Part shown: piece after piece, positions 1 to 10,750 of the stretch
Layout: each line of letters begins with the position of its first letter
Numbering within the stretch: position 1 is the first letter of the stretch
Assembly (NCBI RefSeq): GCF_000006405.1
Contig: NW_003207807.1
Span: forward strand, 115,209 to 164,472
Source of the DNA: Perkinsus marinus ATCC 50983
Lineage: Eukaryota > Perkinsozoa > Perkinsida > Perkinsidae
Direction: 5' to 3'
Length of the DNA stretch: 49,264 bases
Program-made: the position numbers and the translations under genes
Notes under the pieces: model-generated
What the model saw: only the letters and a program-made list of their open reading frames with translations
What the model was told of the DNA's origin: nothing
Databases searched by the model: none

Positions 1-128
1 GGACGAACACACATGCAGTGCACGACAGCGAAAATGGGGTTACCGACGGGGCTCGAGCAAACGTGATGGAATGGCGAACGAAGGCATGAACGTTGACAGG
101 CAGAATGTTTGGCCGAGTGTCGCTTTAG

Positions 129-3100
129 GTGTATGATTTGGGTATATTCCCATATAGTGTTTCAAAAATGGTCAATCCTGTTCCGGAAGGATGGATTTCA
201 TACTGGTCTCTTCTCGTTAGGCACCTCCTTCGTGTGGGGTTCACAACTCTTGATGGTGACTTGTTGCTTGGTTCCTCGGACCTCGGCGTGGGATTCGATT
301 CTGGTCTTGACCATAGAATGTACGCACCAGGAACGTCAGGTAATGGAGATCTTGCGATCTTGCATTTCCTCAACGGGGGTCTGTCTCCTCAGCTGCCCCT
401 ACCATTATTAAAGGAACCCATATAGCACCGAATGTGCCTGCTGCTGCGTTTGGTAATGATCATCATTTATTCGCCTGGTGAGTTTGGTGAGCAGGTCTCA
501 ATGACGTAGTGGCTGTGGTACTGAATGTTGATGGATCGAAGGAGCACGGCAATACGGTATCACTATTCAAGAATGGTGTTCGAGCTGGTCCTCCGGTAGA
601 GTTGCCAGAGAGGTTAATCGGCCAGGATTTGTATCCGACAATAACCTTCAAGAACGTCAGAGTTGAGGCCAATCTCGGGTATAAGGCGGATGACCCGAGG
701 GTGGTTAACAACAACAGCAGCAGCGCCTTTGGTGGTGTGTCGGTCCCTCTACCATTCAAGATTCGATCCTTCCAACAGAGTAGTGAGAATGATGTATCTT
801 TAAACCCGTGGTATAATAATGATAATGGTCGTCAAGCCGAAGCTGTTATGGTCATTGGATTACCTGATGAAGGTGTATTCGATTATGTTGATTATTTCCT
901 TAAACAAAACCCCTATAAATACATCGAACTCTCTGAGAGGACCATGTTCGATTGGTAGGAAAAGGAGGAGGAGGAGGAGGAGGCGGCACGGTCTATCATT
1001 TCTGAATTTCCTTTCGTAAGGTTCAAGGCGTCGACCCTCCGCCCGATCCGTCGGGGCCCTGTCGCTTCGAACGACCGTCCGGACTTCCTCTTTGGTGTGC
1101 AGCCGCTTGATGAAGGTTTTGTTCGTAAACAGCTCAGGGAATTCACCAGGATGCCTCATGGACGCAAAAATCTGGTCAGATTGAGCGGAGCGATGCATAA
1201 GTAGTTGTTGAAATTGTGGTAGTGGTAGGTGCTCGTGGAGATAAGAGGTGGGTTGTTGGAAGAGGAAAGGGATAAGATAATGGAGGAATTCCCAGGAAGA
1301 GAACGTAATAACGGAGGGGATGAGCATTAACGTGTCTTGTAGTATTACTGTAGCCACTAAATGCTCGGGGATTCCCGTTTCGTTGCAATTTGTTGTAGCA
1401 TTGTGAAGGGTGTAGGTACTGCTGTTGTATGTGTTGGTAAACCAACCCCGGATTACTCGGCGTATGTGAAGGAGTTAGTGAGGGAGGAGATTTTGGCGGA
1501 GAAGGAGTTGGAGAGGGAGAGGAAGCTTAATGTGATGAAGCATGAGTATAAGGTTAGACAGATGGAAAAAGAGAGAATGAAAAAAGGTAGGTTGCGGGGA
1601 TCGAACCTGCGTGATCATGTCCATGGGGTCGTCTTCTCCAGCGAATTCTCGCGCATGGGGGGAGTATTTTGGGGACGGGTCTTTCGACACTAGCCGATTT
1701 TGGCGGAATTCGGAGAAGTTGTGGAAGAGTTTGTATGTCATTAGCACGCGCCGTGCACGCATGCACAAGATGACATATTTTACTCATACACAGAACCCTA
1801 GGATTATAGTGACGGCGGTGTTGGAATTGATTGGTGTTTCCTGTTGTGGCAGTACGTGAGGCTGCCCGAGCTGCTGAGAAGGCTCGTATAGAGGCGGCGG
1901 AGGAGGCTAGGAAGAAGAGGGAGGAGGCTGCTGCTAAGGAGGCTGGTGATAAGGAGGAGAAACCTGAGGGGAAAGAAGAGGGAGAGGGCGATCAGACGAT
2001 GGAGGAAGCTCCTGTGGAGCATAAGAAGGTACGTCGGGGTAGGGAGTGTACTCGTCGGTGTTGTATATATGGGTAGTATGTGGGGGTTTGACATAGGCTG
2101 TTGGTGTTTCAGGAGGAGGAGGAGCCTGCGAAGCAAGAGCAGCCGGAAGAGGAGGAAGATGAGGAGGAGGAGCCGGAGCCGACACTGCCTCCATCAGAGG
2201 TTAGTGAGGAGGAGATAAAACAACGACTGTAAGTGTAGTACTCTTTGAAGTGGGGGGAAGCGTAAAGGAGTTTACTCTATAATTGGGGTATCTAGTAGAT
2301 CGGAAGAGTTGATATGGATTTGATAGTCACCTCACATCGTTGTGTCTTACTAGGGTCAAGGGATTATGATAGTCACATTTTCTGATCATCGCTCGTAGTA
2401 ATAGTACCCACGTTCGCCTATTCTTCGCGCTCCCATCACAGTAATCACTGTGATCGATGGCTTATGTCGTCAAGGTTTAGGATACATTCTTTCCCTTGTC
2501 GATGTCACAGAGTATGAAACCTGTTCATCATCACTCATATGTTATGAGTGACGATGGATGAGTCATAAGCCTCTACCCTACACCGGGCATCAGTTCGTAG
2601 TTATGTGAGATCTCAAATGGCTCCGGCTGCTAATATCGGTTTCGGTTGTGTCCTTATTAATGAGAATGTTATTGTTATTTCAGGTCAGAAGGTTGCTATA
2701 GGAAGATGCTCTTCAGCGACATTAGCCACAAGGCTCTGTCGGAGTGTTATCTTTCCTTTACGTTGCCGCAAGGGAGTGAGAAGACTCCTCGAGGACTGCT
2801 GGCATTCGACAGTATCAAGTTTGTGTGGGACGACAGGGCGGTAGCGACACAGTAGGGAATTTTGTGGCGCAGCGGTAGTTGTGAGGCTTGCATTATAGGA
2901 GGCTACAGTCGTGGATAAAGTCCCATAAGATTGTGGAGAAGGTGCCGAGTATTACTGGACCGACGGACTGGTTTAAGCAGCAAATGGAGGCGTGGATGAA
3001 TACCAAGCTGGAATGGAGGAAGGCTCAGAGGCTGTATAAGGAGGAGCAAGCGAAGGCACAGACAGAGGAGAAGGCTAAACAACAGGAGGAGGACGAAGGG

Positions 3101-4184
3101 GAGAAGGAGGAGGCCACGGAGGGTAGGAGGCTACGATTGGGGATTTTGTAGTGGGGGTTTTGCACGCATGTACATGGTCAGATGCTAAAATGGTAGAGGC
3201 TGCACCTGCCGAGGTGGATGTGTGGGTACCGGAGGATGTGTGCGACGTTGATGCTAAGAAGACACCTTTGTTCGGCAAGTTTGAGCTGGTGGATTGGCAA
3301 TTGATGAATTTACGGTATGAGCTTCACCTTATATGTCACGCCTTTGAGCGTGATGCGACTTCGAAGGATGCCGATATGAAGGGTATTCACAAATCGTTAC
3401 TGCAGCACTACTACCAGACTTACGTTATGCGGGGGGTGTTGGTGCCCTCCCTTTATGGTGCTCATAGTCTGGAGCAAATACTCGACACTTTGCTGGTGGA
3501 TACTATTATGATCGATAAGGATGGAGTACTGAAAGCTGTGCATGACATCGATGCACCGCTGTCGACGTTTATACGCTTGACGGAGGCGGCGAGGAGGGAA
3601 AGGGAGGCTAAGATAAGCGCTGGGGATGAGAGCGCCAAGTTGAGGGTAATCCAGCCGGTTGTGTCGCATTATGGGAAGGGGGGAGGAAGCAGACGGCCGA
3701 TGGACTACTCTCGCAGTGGCAAGGGTTATCAGCCTTATCAACCACACAGTGGACCGTATCATGCACGATGTAATGCTGGGGAGAATAGGAAGTGCTCGGT
3801 TTATGGTATGTTGTCAGATAATCCAGCTGTGGATGGTCGAGGGTCCGGAGGTGGTCAGCAGTTCCAAAGAGGGTAGTGGGAGGCTTTTGGAGGGTGTTTG
3901 GATTTGTGTGCATCAGATATCAATCTGGGGGGAAAGGATACGCCAATGGAGGTCCTCAATCCCAGCAGTACTACGCGTAAGATGGGTGCATGGCTGTCAG
4001 TCGGGGGGGAGGGTGGCGGTCAGGTACAAGCGACCGTATGATAGCGGAGCTTATGACGCTTCAAAGAGGCAGAAGGGAGGTGGGGGTGGTTACCGTCACG
4101 CGCCACGAAATTATCGTGGTCTTTTTAGGTCCGCCGACTCAGTACTATCAGGGTGGCAAGGGGTACAGTAGACCGAGCCTGTGA
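129..4184 (+). CDS. SPRY-domain hnRNP-U-like RNA-binding protein, multi-exon, 5' end outside the window
   Basis: Likely exons: 129..339, 393..452, 495..954, 1021..~1198, ~1395..1586, 1853..2028, 2113..2228, 2702..2840, 2909..3122, 3197..~3800, then short exons to the stop at 4182-4184. Where both ends are given, phases agree. The N-terminus reads as a SPRY fold (HLLRVGFTT, LLLGSSDLGVGF, VSLFKNG, DLYPTITFKNVRVEANLG). Next comes EAVMVIGLPDEGVFDY, which aligns by eye with the hnRNP U P-loop region EVVMMVGLPGAGKTTW but lacks the GKT/GKS residues, so kinase-type nucleotide binding is probably lost. A long Glu/Lys/Ala-rich coiled segment follows. Then comes a conserved-looking block (PEDVCDVDAKKTPLFGKFEL, LRYELHLICHAF), and last a Gly/Tyr/Gln/Arg tail (SHYGKGGGSRR, YYQGGKGYSR) typical of hnRNPs. 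The first visible exon follows a CTTTAG acceptor, so upstream exons lie off the window. Joins near 1200-1395 and after 3800 are uncertain. Role inferred: nuclear RNA binding. Confidence 0.6.
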
Positions 4185-4339
4185 GGCTCCTGATGGCGAT
4201 GTGAAGGGCGGGAGCTTCTGAGTAGTAGTTACTCGATACGAGTTTACTTTGTTATGTCTTGTTGGGTTGGAGGGGTCACTGTATTTCTATCGGGGGTTCG
4301 GGTTGGTGTGGTATGGATGCGGTAGCTGTGAAGTTGATA

Positions 4340-4855
4340 ATGGTACAGCGTCCACCAGCTCCCCCACCGCCGACGACAAGGGAGGTGTCTCCCACTGAAA
4401 GTGACCGAGAGGAAGAAGCCTTGCCGAATCATGAGGAAGAGCTGTTGGAACTACGGAAGGACGTTATGGTGGCTATTGAAAAGTTATGTAATAATGACGA
4501 CCTTACAGGTGTAATTTCGTGGCGCGTGACGCTGGTCCTGTGTTTAGATGAGTCCAATGATGTGATGGCGGAAGAGATCAGGTCGGCGTCGAGCGAGGAC
4601 TTGACGGAAGCTCGAGAATTGTAAGGATGCAGAATTAGTGTTGAAGGGTCCGCTATAGGAGTTCTCAGATATTCCTACATTGAGGAGAACATGGACGTGC
4701 TGGAGCGGAAGTTCCGCACGTTACGGGCTATAAATAGGAAGCTGGGCTTGCCGGAGGAAGAGGGCTGTTGCGGTCAGCCGAAAATCAAATTGCCGTTGGG
4801 ACCCAAGGGCAGTGAGAGTGCGAAGACGAGTGAAGGGGATGGCATTTATCTGTAG
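4340..4855 (+). CDS. Small acidic coiled-coil protein, unrecognised
   Basis: join(4340..4508,4548..4620,4669..4855), 142 residues; phases 1, 2 and 0 close exactly. It starts MVQRPPAPPPP, a proline-rich head, followed by an acidic stretch. Two helical segments follow (EEELLELRKDVMVAIEKL and IEENMDVLERKFRTLRAIN), with a Lys/Gly-rich tail ending in GDGIYL. I do not recognise the family; size and pattern would suit a small subunit of a complex, but that is inference. Introns are 39 and 48 nt. It begins about 150 bp after the stop of the SPRY gene on the same strand, so it could also be a late exon group of that gene, although the SPRY frame has its own stop at 4184. Confidence 0.5.
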
Positions 4856-4890
4856 TTATAATGTGCTGAGTTGGGGGGCTCTTGTGCAGT

Positions 4891-5017
4891 ATGGAAATTT
4901 TGAGGAATTTTTGGGAATACTTGTTGGTTTCTGTAGACCTCTAAGTTGATTAATGTAATTTGTGAGAAAACTTGTGAGGAGCTCAGGTGAGGAAAGCAGG
5001 CAAATACTCCAACACTG
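4891..5017 (-). repeat. Repeat family B copy, diverged
   Basis: Carries the family landmarks in reverse orientation: GGAATTTTTGGGAAT, TTGTTGGTTTCTGTA, then GAGGAGCTCAGGTGAGGAAAG and CTCCAACACTG. It lies between the coiled-coil gene and the helical-repeat gene, possibly in the latter's 5' leader or leader intron. Confidence 0.55.
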
Positions 5018-5094
5018 CTTTTGTGATGGATACGTATTACATGTGTCAAAGTGTGAAATTTTTGGTTTTATATTTGTTGTTGGCTAATTTTGGT

Positions 5095-7804
5095 ATGTCA
5101 TCAATCGTTGAGAGGTCGGCTCGGCGGGGGTATAGCAACGGTGGTATTTCCTTCCCTTTTTGTTGTTCGTGTCGTAACTGCTCGACGTTGGTCCAGAGAG
5201 TGCCAGATGGACGGTTGTTGTTCACTTGGGAAGGGCGAAGGGACGGCAGTAAGCTGCGGAAAGCAGAGGTCTTAGCGGCTCTCACGCCTGGGCGGATCGA
5301 AGGGCTCTCCAATGAGGAGCTGAAGCAACACGTGTTGGCAGCGGTGAAGGGCCGGGCTGATTTTGACAGGGCTGGTCGACTGTGGGCTACTGTGCGGGAT
5401 GAAATTTTGCGGCGCGTGACGGAGTTGCATCCCTCGGATTTGACGGCACTGCTGAACGCTGTAGCTAGAGGAGGGGTGAGGGAGGCTGATCGGCTATGCG
5501 AGGCTGCTGCCGCACACGCGTCTGAGAATATCCTCTTGTTCACTCCGGGGTACTTGGCCCAGTTCCTGGCGTCTTTAGGGAACCTTAACGCCAATTCGAG
5601 AAGGACTGCGGTGAAGGCATTTCTCGACAACTTGCAAGAACACCTCGTTGAGGGAGCATTAAGTAGTAGGTGGTCGCCTAGGGATGCGGCTGTGCTGGTT
5701 GGTGCAGTGGCTAAGATTACTAAGGACGGTCGAGGGTATGAGGATCTGACGAAATTTATAGGGGAGGTATTGCTTCTACCGGAAGTGGGACGGTTTCAGC
5801 CAATTGAGTTCGCCACAGTAGCCTCGGGGTTCTCGAGGTTGCCGATGGGATGTGGACGGAAGGTGATGCGGGAGATGGCTAGGGTCCTCCCTGATAGACT
5901 CGCTGAGTTTGGTGAGCAAGAACTGTGCAATACGGTGCAGGCCTATGCTCGGCTGGAAATGTGGGAGCTTCCGGTATTTAATGCAGCCTCGGAGGCGCTG
6001 ATGAAAATGAGGAAGCAAATGTCACCTATAGGGTTGAGCTCGATCGCTGGGACCTATTCGAAGCTACCAAGTGTTGATGTGCGACTGGCAGAGTTTCTGC
6101 TGAAACAAGCATTAGCTTGTTTGAATCGGCCGGGGCAAGGTCGTGGGACGTTCCAGCGGCAAGAGCTCTCACTCTTCCTCAACGCTCTAGTCCAGATGTC
6201 TATAGTGTCGGGGAAGGCTGTGTTGAGCAGTGAAGGAAGAGGCATATTGGCGATGCTGTTTCAGAGGTATGCTGGGATGGAGTCGTCCAGGGAGGAGTAT
6301 CGATTTAATGCGATGGTTGCGAGAGCGGTTGGTCGGTGTATTAGGGCTGGGCTGTTGCCGCCAGAGACTCTCGAGGGCCACTTGAGGCCGCCCCTGAGCT
6401 CTCAGCCTTCCCCTACTCTGCAGGACTATGCATGTATCCTCAATGCGGCGTTCGATGCGTTGGAAATATCAGAAAGTGGTGCGGTTGACTTTGGTGATTT
6501 TACTTGGGTGGTGGAGGGGGTATCGGTAGGGTTAACGAGAGAACCGGAGAACAGTAAACAGATATGCATCTGCATGCACGGGATGGCGGGCCTTGGAGTT
6601 GGGCGACGCGAATCTGTGGCGGAAACTGACGAGTTGCATGTTTCCAGAGATGGGGGCGAGGCATTTGCCTATTGGAGAGCTCTCGACGGCGCTGAGGGCG
6701 TTGAGGAAAATTTCGAGACGCGGTGACGATTTTAGTGAAATTGCTGTCGCGGGTTGCCGGTATGTTGATGAGCATTTCGAACAGTTGGTGAATTATGAAG
6801 TTTTGGATCTCCCCTCTGCCGTTTCAATTTACCACTCCCTTGAAGGGGTTGTGCCGGTCGACCAGGAAACTGCCTCTCGCCGGGTACTGTTGGAGTGGAT
6901 CACTTCGAGAGCGGCTGGGCTAGACCCGAGGGATGCGGCGTTGATGCTCTCAGCGCTTTCCAATTCACACCGGCATGCTGCCTACCTTGATAAGCTGGTC
7001 CCATTGGCATGCCGAGCTGCCGAGCAACTGCATTTCAATGATTTGCTGCATGTGATTCGTGCGTGCTCGTCGTTATCGCTTTCGGAGAGCCAACGGAGGG
7101 CACTACTTGAGGCGCTGAGGAAGACTGTGTTGACTGCGAAGTGTTGCACGGGATTTCTCGCAGCAATGGAGAGGCAAACGATCGATAATATGGTCGAATT
7201 CACAGATCTGATCGCCGAGAAATTCCGCTCGGGGGACTCGACAACGGCTGAGAGGCTATCTCATTTGGAGGAGTTGGCCGTCTTGGGTCTGCGGGGAGAT
7301 GCTATGAAATTGCCCAGTATTGATTTCGGGTCTCTAACTCGTCTGCAGCGACTACGGCATCTCGCATGTTCACGGTCATTGTCTTTGAACTACCGTGACG
7401 ATCCGAGTTGCTATTCTATTGACGGTTGCGTGATGCAACTATATCAGTATGCCCCCGAGCGACTGGCGAGATGGGCGCGAGGACTTGCTCTGGACGGTCA
7501 CTGCCCTATGGGAGTATTAACCATGGTTTCGCGAGGGGCCTTACGAAGTGCTCCTGGAAGGCGTAATGTTGTACACGTATTGCCATTGGTCAATCTAGAG
7601 GCCTTCACTATGGCAGAGTTGTCCATCGTGAAGGAAGCCCTGAACAGCGCTATAAGTGCTGATGATGTGGTGGCTCCGTCGCTCATTCAGGAGAGTGTGT
7701 TAGAGTGTCTCAACGCTGTGGTTGGAGGCCGCGGCCTGGTCGGCAGTACACGCTCGGAAGTGTCGGTTTTACGGTATACGGTGGATGCTCTTGTGGTCCC
7801 ATGA
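5095..7804 (+). CDS. Helical-repeat (HPR/FASTK-RAP-like) protein, probably organellar RNA binding
   Basis: join(5095..6493,6555..7804), 882 residues. One long open frame runs to ~6726 and a second from ~6560 to 7804. The shift is explained by a 61-nt GT-AG intron that joins VDF to VNRYASACTGW in frame. The chosen start MSSIVERSARRGYSNG is basic and Ser/Arg-rich, suitable for a mitochondrial presequence; upstream Mets at 5032 and 5041 would add a hydrophobic stretch. The body is a chain of ~35-40-residue helical repeats with motifs such as LTALLNAVARGG, YLAQFLASLGNL, EFATVASGFSRL, ELCNTVQAYARLEMW and LSSIAGTYSKL. That pattern is typical of heptatricopeptide/FASTK-like mitochondrial RNA-binding proteins, which are expanded in alveolates. 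I do not see a clear C-terminal RAP domain. PPR is an alternative label, but spacing and residues fit HPR better. Confidence 0.55.
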
Positions 7805-8039
7805 TGAGTTGTGAATGTTTCTGAGAATACCTCATTGTGTTGGCCTTCCTGTCTGCAATTGTCATAGGTTGATAATGGATTTTGTGTGCTCCTGTCCCCG
7901 TAGCGTTGGGAGCGTCGTCGACTTGTCATCGTCAGGAGCGAGTTAGTGGCGTATCTTGCAATGTAATGATGTTATCTCAGTTTACGGTGTCCACTTATCG
8001 ACCGTTCCGTGGCACCACCCTGCCCCATCCATAGCAAGG
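7805..8039. other. Short intergenic region
   Basis: Separates the helical-repeat gene from the RING gene. The RING frame stays open upstream to ~7956 without an ATG, so this is probably leader. I see no RNA gene or repeat here. Confidence 0.4.
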
Positions 8040-8723
8040 ATGTCCGATGCACTTTCATCATCGTCGTCGTCGTCGTCGAGCCGGGCTGGTCACATGATAC
8101 GCTGGGCATCACTAACGCACATGAGCGCGCATATCTATATGTCCATAATGTTCGCGGTGCTCGGTCTCCTCTCACTGATTCTCTTCATAGTCACCCATTC
8201 CGGTCTCTGGTTGGTGCTCTTGGCGGGCTGTGCTACACTCGCTGTGGTGGTCTTCTTGACGAGGCCGACCTACTCTCGAGCCGCTCGTTTAGCAATCGCC
8301 AGAGGTGACAGGAAGAAGAAGGTCAGCAAGAAAGTCACCATTGATATTGATAGGGTTGCGCCTGTGACGTGCACTCCCTGTGGTGGCTCATGCTCGATCT
8401 GCTTAGGCGACTTCAATTTTGAGCGCAAGCTCTCCTCAGCGTCTACTTCGTCCATTTTGAACTTGCCTGCGAGTGACCTGAGCATCTCGTCGACTAGCAC
8501 TATCAGTTCGTTGGAGACTGTCGTGAGCAGTTTTGACGCATGCGAGGAGTCTGCCAAGTGTGAGGAGCCTCAGTGCAGAACTTTGCCTTGCGGCCACTCG
8601 TATCACGACAAATGCCTTGTGGAGTGGATCAAGCACGAGGGAGATGACTTCTCGTGTCCACTTTGCCGATGGAAGCCCGTGGGGGTCGAGGGCAGCACTG
8701 ATGCAATCTGCGCGGCGGTGTAA
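8040..8723 (+). CDS. Membrane-anchored RING-H2 E3 ubiquitin ligase
   Basis: 227 residues, single exon, starting MSDALSSSSSSSSS. After the poly-Ser head there are two adjacent hydrophobic helices (about residues 33-52 and 54-72: IYMSIMFAVLGLLSLILF and GLWLVLLAGCATLAVVVF). A basic stop-transfer (ARGDRKKKVSKK) follows. The RING-H2 finger is split by a Ser-rich insert: CSICLGDF, then ~60 residues, then C-RTLPCGHSYHDKCLVEWI and CPLCRW. The order of ligands (C-x2-C ... C-x-H-x2-H-x2-C ... C-x2-C) is complete. Such proteins transfer ubiquitin from an E2 to membrane or secretory-pathway substrates; the substrate is unknown. The long insert between the first and second Cys pairs is unusual for RING-H2. 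The frame opens upstream at 7956 only with a non-ATG codon. Confidence 0.8.
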   Translation: MSDALSSSSSSSSSRAGHMIRWASLTHMSAHIYMSIMFAVLGLLSLILFIVTHSGLWLVLLAGCATLAVVVFLTRPTYSRAARLAIARGDRKKKVSKKVTIDIDRVAPVTCTPCGGSCSICLGDFNFERKLSSASTSSILNLPASDLSISSTSTISSLETVVSSFDACEESAKCEEPQCRTLPCGHSYHDKCLVEWIKHEGDDFSCPLCRWKPVGVEGSTDAICAAV

Positions 8724-10343
8724 AATGGCGGCGCATGGTCCATTTATCATGCCTATGGGAATGGATACTACTACTATTATAATCAATCTACGCGGCATAC
8801 TTGAAGTCATTCTATTCAAGTTGGTAACACTGTGATGACGTGTTCGCTGCTGGCCACACAGTCTTCTTTGTTGACGAGTACGGCGTATTGCTGTGTTTTT
8901 GTGCTATAATCACTATGGCCCCTTCTCCACTGCCTTGGATATCTGGAGACAGAGTACTTACTGCAAGTAGCAGTGTATTGCTACTGTCGTTTCTCCGTCC
9001 CAGTTTTCGCTGCACTCGTCTTACTCGACGGCTTCAATGTCGTCCATTGATATCCTCTATCACTCCTGTTAGCTTAATCAGCTCTATTTGACTGCTGCCT
9101 CTTCTTCTTCTTGCAGTATCCATTCTTAACTCCTGCTCTAAGGCTCATTGGCAGGCTCTAGATACTGTGAGTTTCAAGGGGTATATGATCTTGTGGACTC
9201 TTGCAACCACTTCTCGAGATAAGTTGTACGTCTCTGTGGTGACGACAACTCGTACTCGACATAACGAGTGGTATCTCAAAGTCAACCGTCGGCTCTTTCT
9301 GCCGAGCCAACAGTGCTGATAGTGATGTCTCCCATTCTTGCTCTGCTCCCTGTATAGAAGAAAGGCCAGAGCCTATTTGATTTTCGCTTCGTATTTCTAG
9401 AACCAACTTTACCTACCCCTTTCCCCTTAGAATCCTCTCAGTGTGTTTGTAGTAGTATACTTTGTACTCACACACACGAGTAGTTGTTTACTGTTCAGAA
9501 GTAAGTGACGGTAGACTCCTACTACTAGTAGTAGAGGCTCTATAAAGGGTTATATTACTGATAGTCCTTACACAGATCACGGCATTCGGTAATTTACACA
9601 TATTTCTGCAAGCTGCAACATTGGGCGTTTTTATGTAACCCCAGTGTACACACAGCCGCAGCGATGCAGACTCTCTGTCCTCATTAAGACCGAGGCATGA
9701 GCTCTATGAAAAGCAGTTCTTAAGTCGACATGTATGTGCTCGTTCGACTAGTGGCGATGTTGTTGAACTCGAGCCGTAGTACTATTGTTGGTTAACTCTG
9801 CTTTATGTATTATGCTTCGTGCCCTCACTCCTTCTTTGTTTCCTATCTAGAGAAATGGGGATAGCATTTCTCTGGTAGGACATTCTGGTGGTGTTTGTTG
9901 TATTTGTCATTGCTCCACCACGGCAATGCCACGATCACGGCGCTCACCATAAATGTTGTTATCTGGCCTAGGGCGAAATGCTCGGCCAGTGTACATTCTC
10001 TAGTAGCTCGCACTTTTTCCCTCAGAGGATAGCGAGTTATGCAGTCAGGATAGAGAACAGGTTATCGTCTCGATCTCATCTGGTTGTGTTGTGAATTAAT
10101 ATCCACATCGGAAAATTAGTGTATTGACGTAGATTTCGAGGAGGTGACTGCAGTCAGCGTGACAGCCCGGAGTTGTTAGCTATTAAGTGGTATGTAACCC
10201 TAGTAGTGTAACGTATGTGATTGACGTCGTTTCTGGTGAGTGCCGAGATCGATCACTGGTCACTGGTTTTCAAGTGAAGTCGTATACTCCCTTGTCAATA
10301 TATAGATGCGAACTCGAAAACCTGTAGTGGTGTGTTTACCGTC
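8724..10343. other. Gene-poor stretch
   Basis: About 1.6 kb with only short, compositionally unremarkable frames on both strands. I see no tRNA, repeat-family copy or protein motif. It may contain the promoter of the Rab gene and the 3' end of the RING gene. Confidence 0.4.
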
Positions 10344-10484
10344 ATGGCCGTCTCGGACGACGTCAGTATTTCTGGGGGGTCGACTGGGCTCTCCTTGGCA
10401 ACAGAACTGTCCGACTCGAAGGATAGCACCAGTGAGAAGATTCGTTTCCTCTTGAATCGCAACCCTTTTGGGAGAATGTGTCGT
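10344..10484 (+). CDS. Possible upstream exon(s) of the Rab gene or a separate small ORF
   Basis: The frame begins MAVSDDVSISGGSTGLSLAT and continues as a Ser/Asp/Glu-rich chain to a stop at 10484. Splicing at CGTTAACTT near 10483 to an acceptor near 10513 would extend it through VDSASREPTYTDTEHIQSCE to about 10650. Composition resembles the acidic Ser-rich N-terminal exon of the Rab gene that follows, but no junction with matching phase to 10751 was found. Confidence 0.25.
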
Positions 10485-10750
10485 TAACTTACCGAAGACT
10501 TGCCGAACGTAGGCCCGAAAGCTGTTGACAGTGCATCGAGAGAGCCTACATATACCGACACTGAGCACATTCAGTCCTGTGAACAGCATTCCGGTGAGCA
10601 AGTCGTCTCTCAAGGAACTCACGGGGTGTCTGAAGTGTCGGTCTATTATGGGTATTTGTCATACGATGAGTTGTCGTAGAGTAGACATACTATACTCTCA
10701 TCACGTACCCCATCGTCTCGTGTCGTTTGATCTGCTTCTCGGTTGCAGCT

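Noticed and set aside
860-1357. 165-residue minus-strand frame
   Set aside because: Lies opposite an exon and intron of the SPRY gene; composition is low-complexity with no domain.
1587-1655. Functional tRNA-Ser-like gene on the minus strand in the SPRY intron
   Set aside because: B box and possible variable arm are present, but no 5' acceptor strand (GTAGGTT) or anticodon stem is found within 120 nt; treated as tRNA-derived intron sequence.
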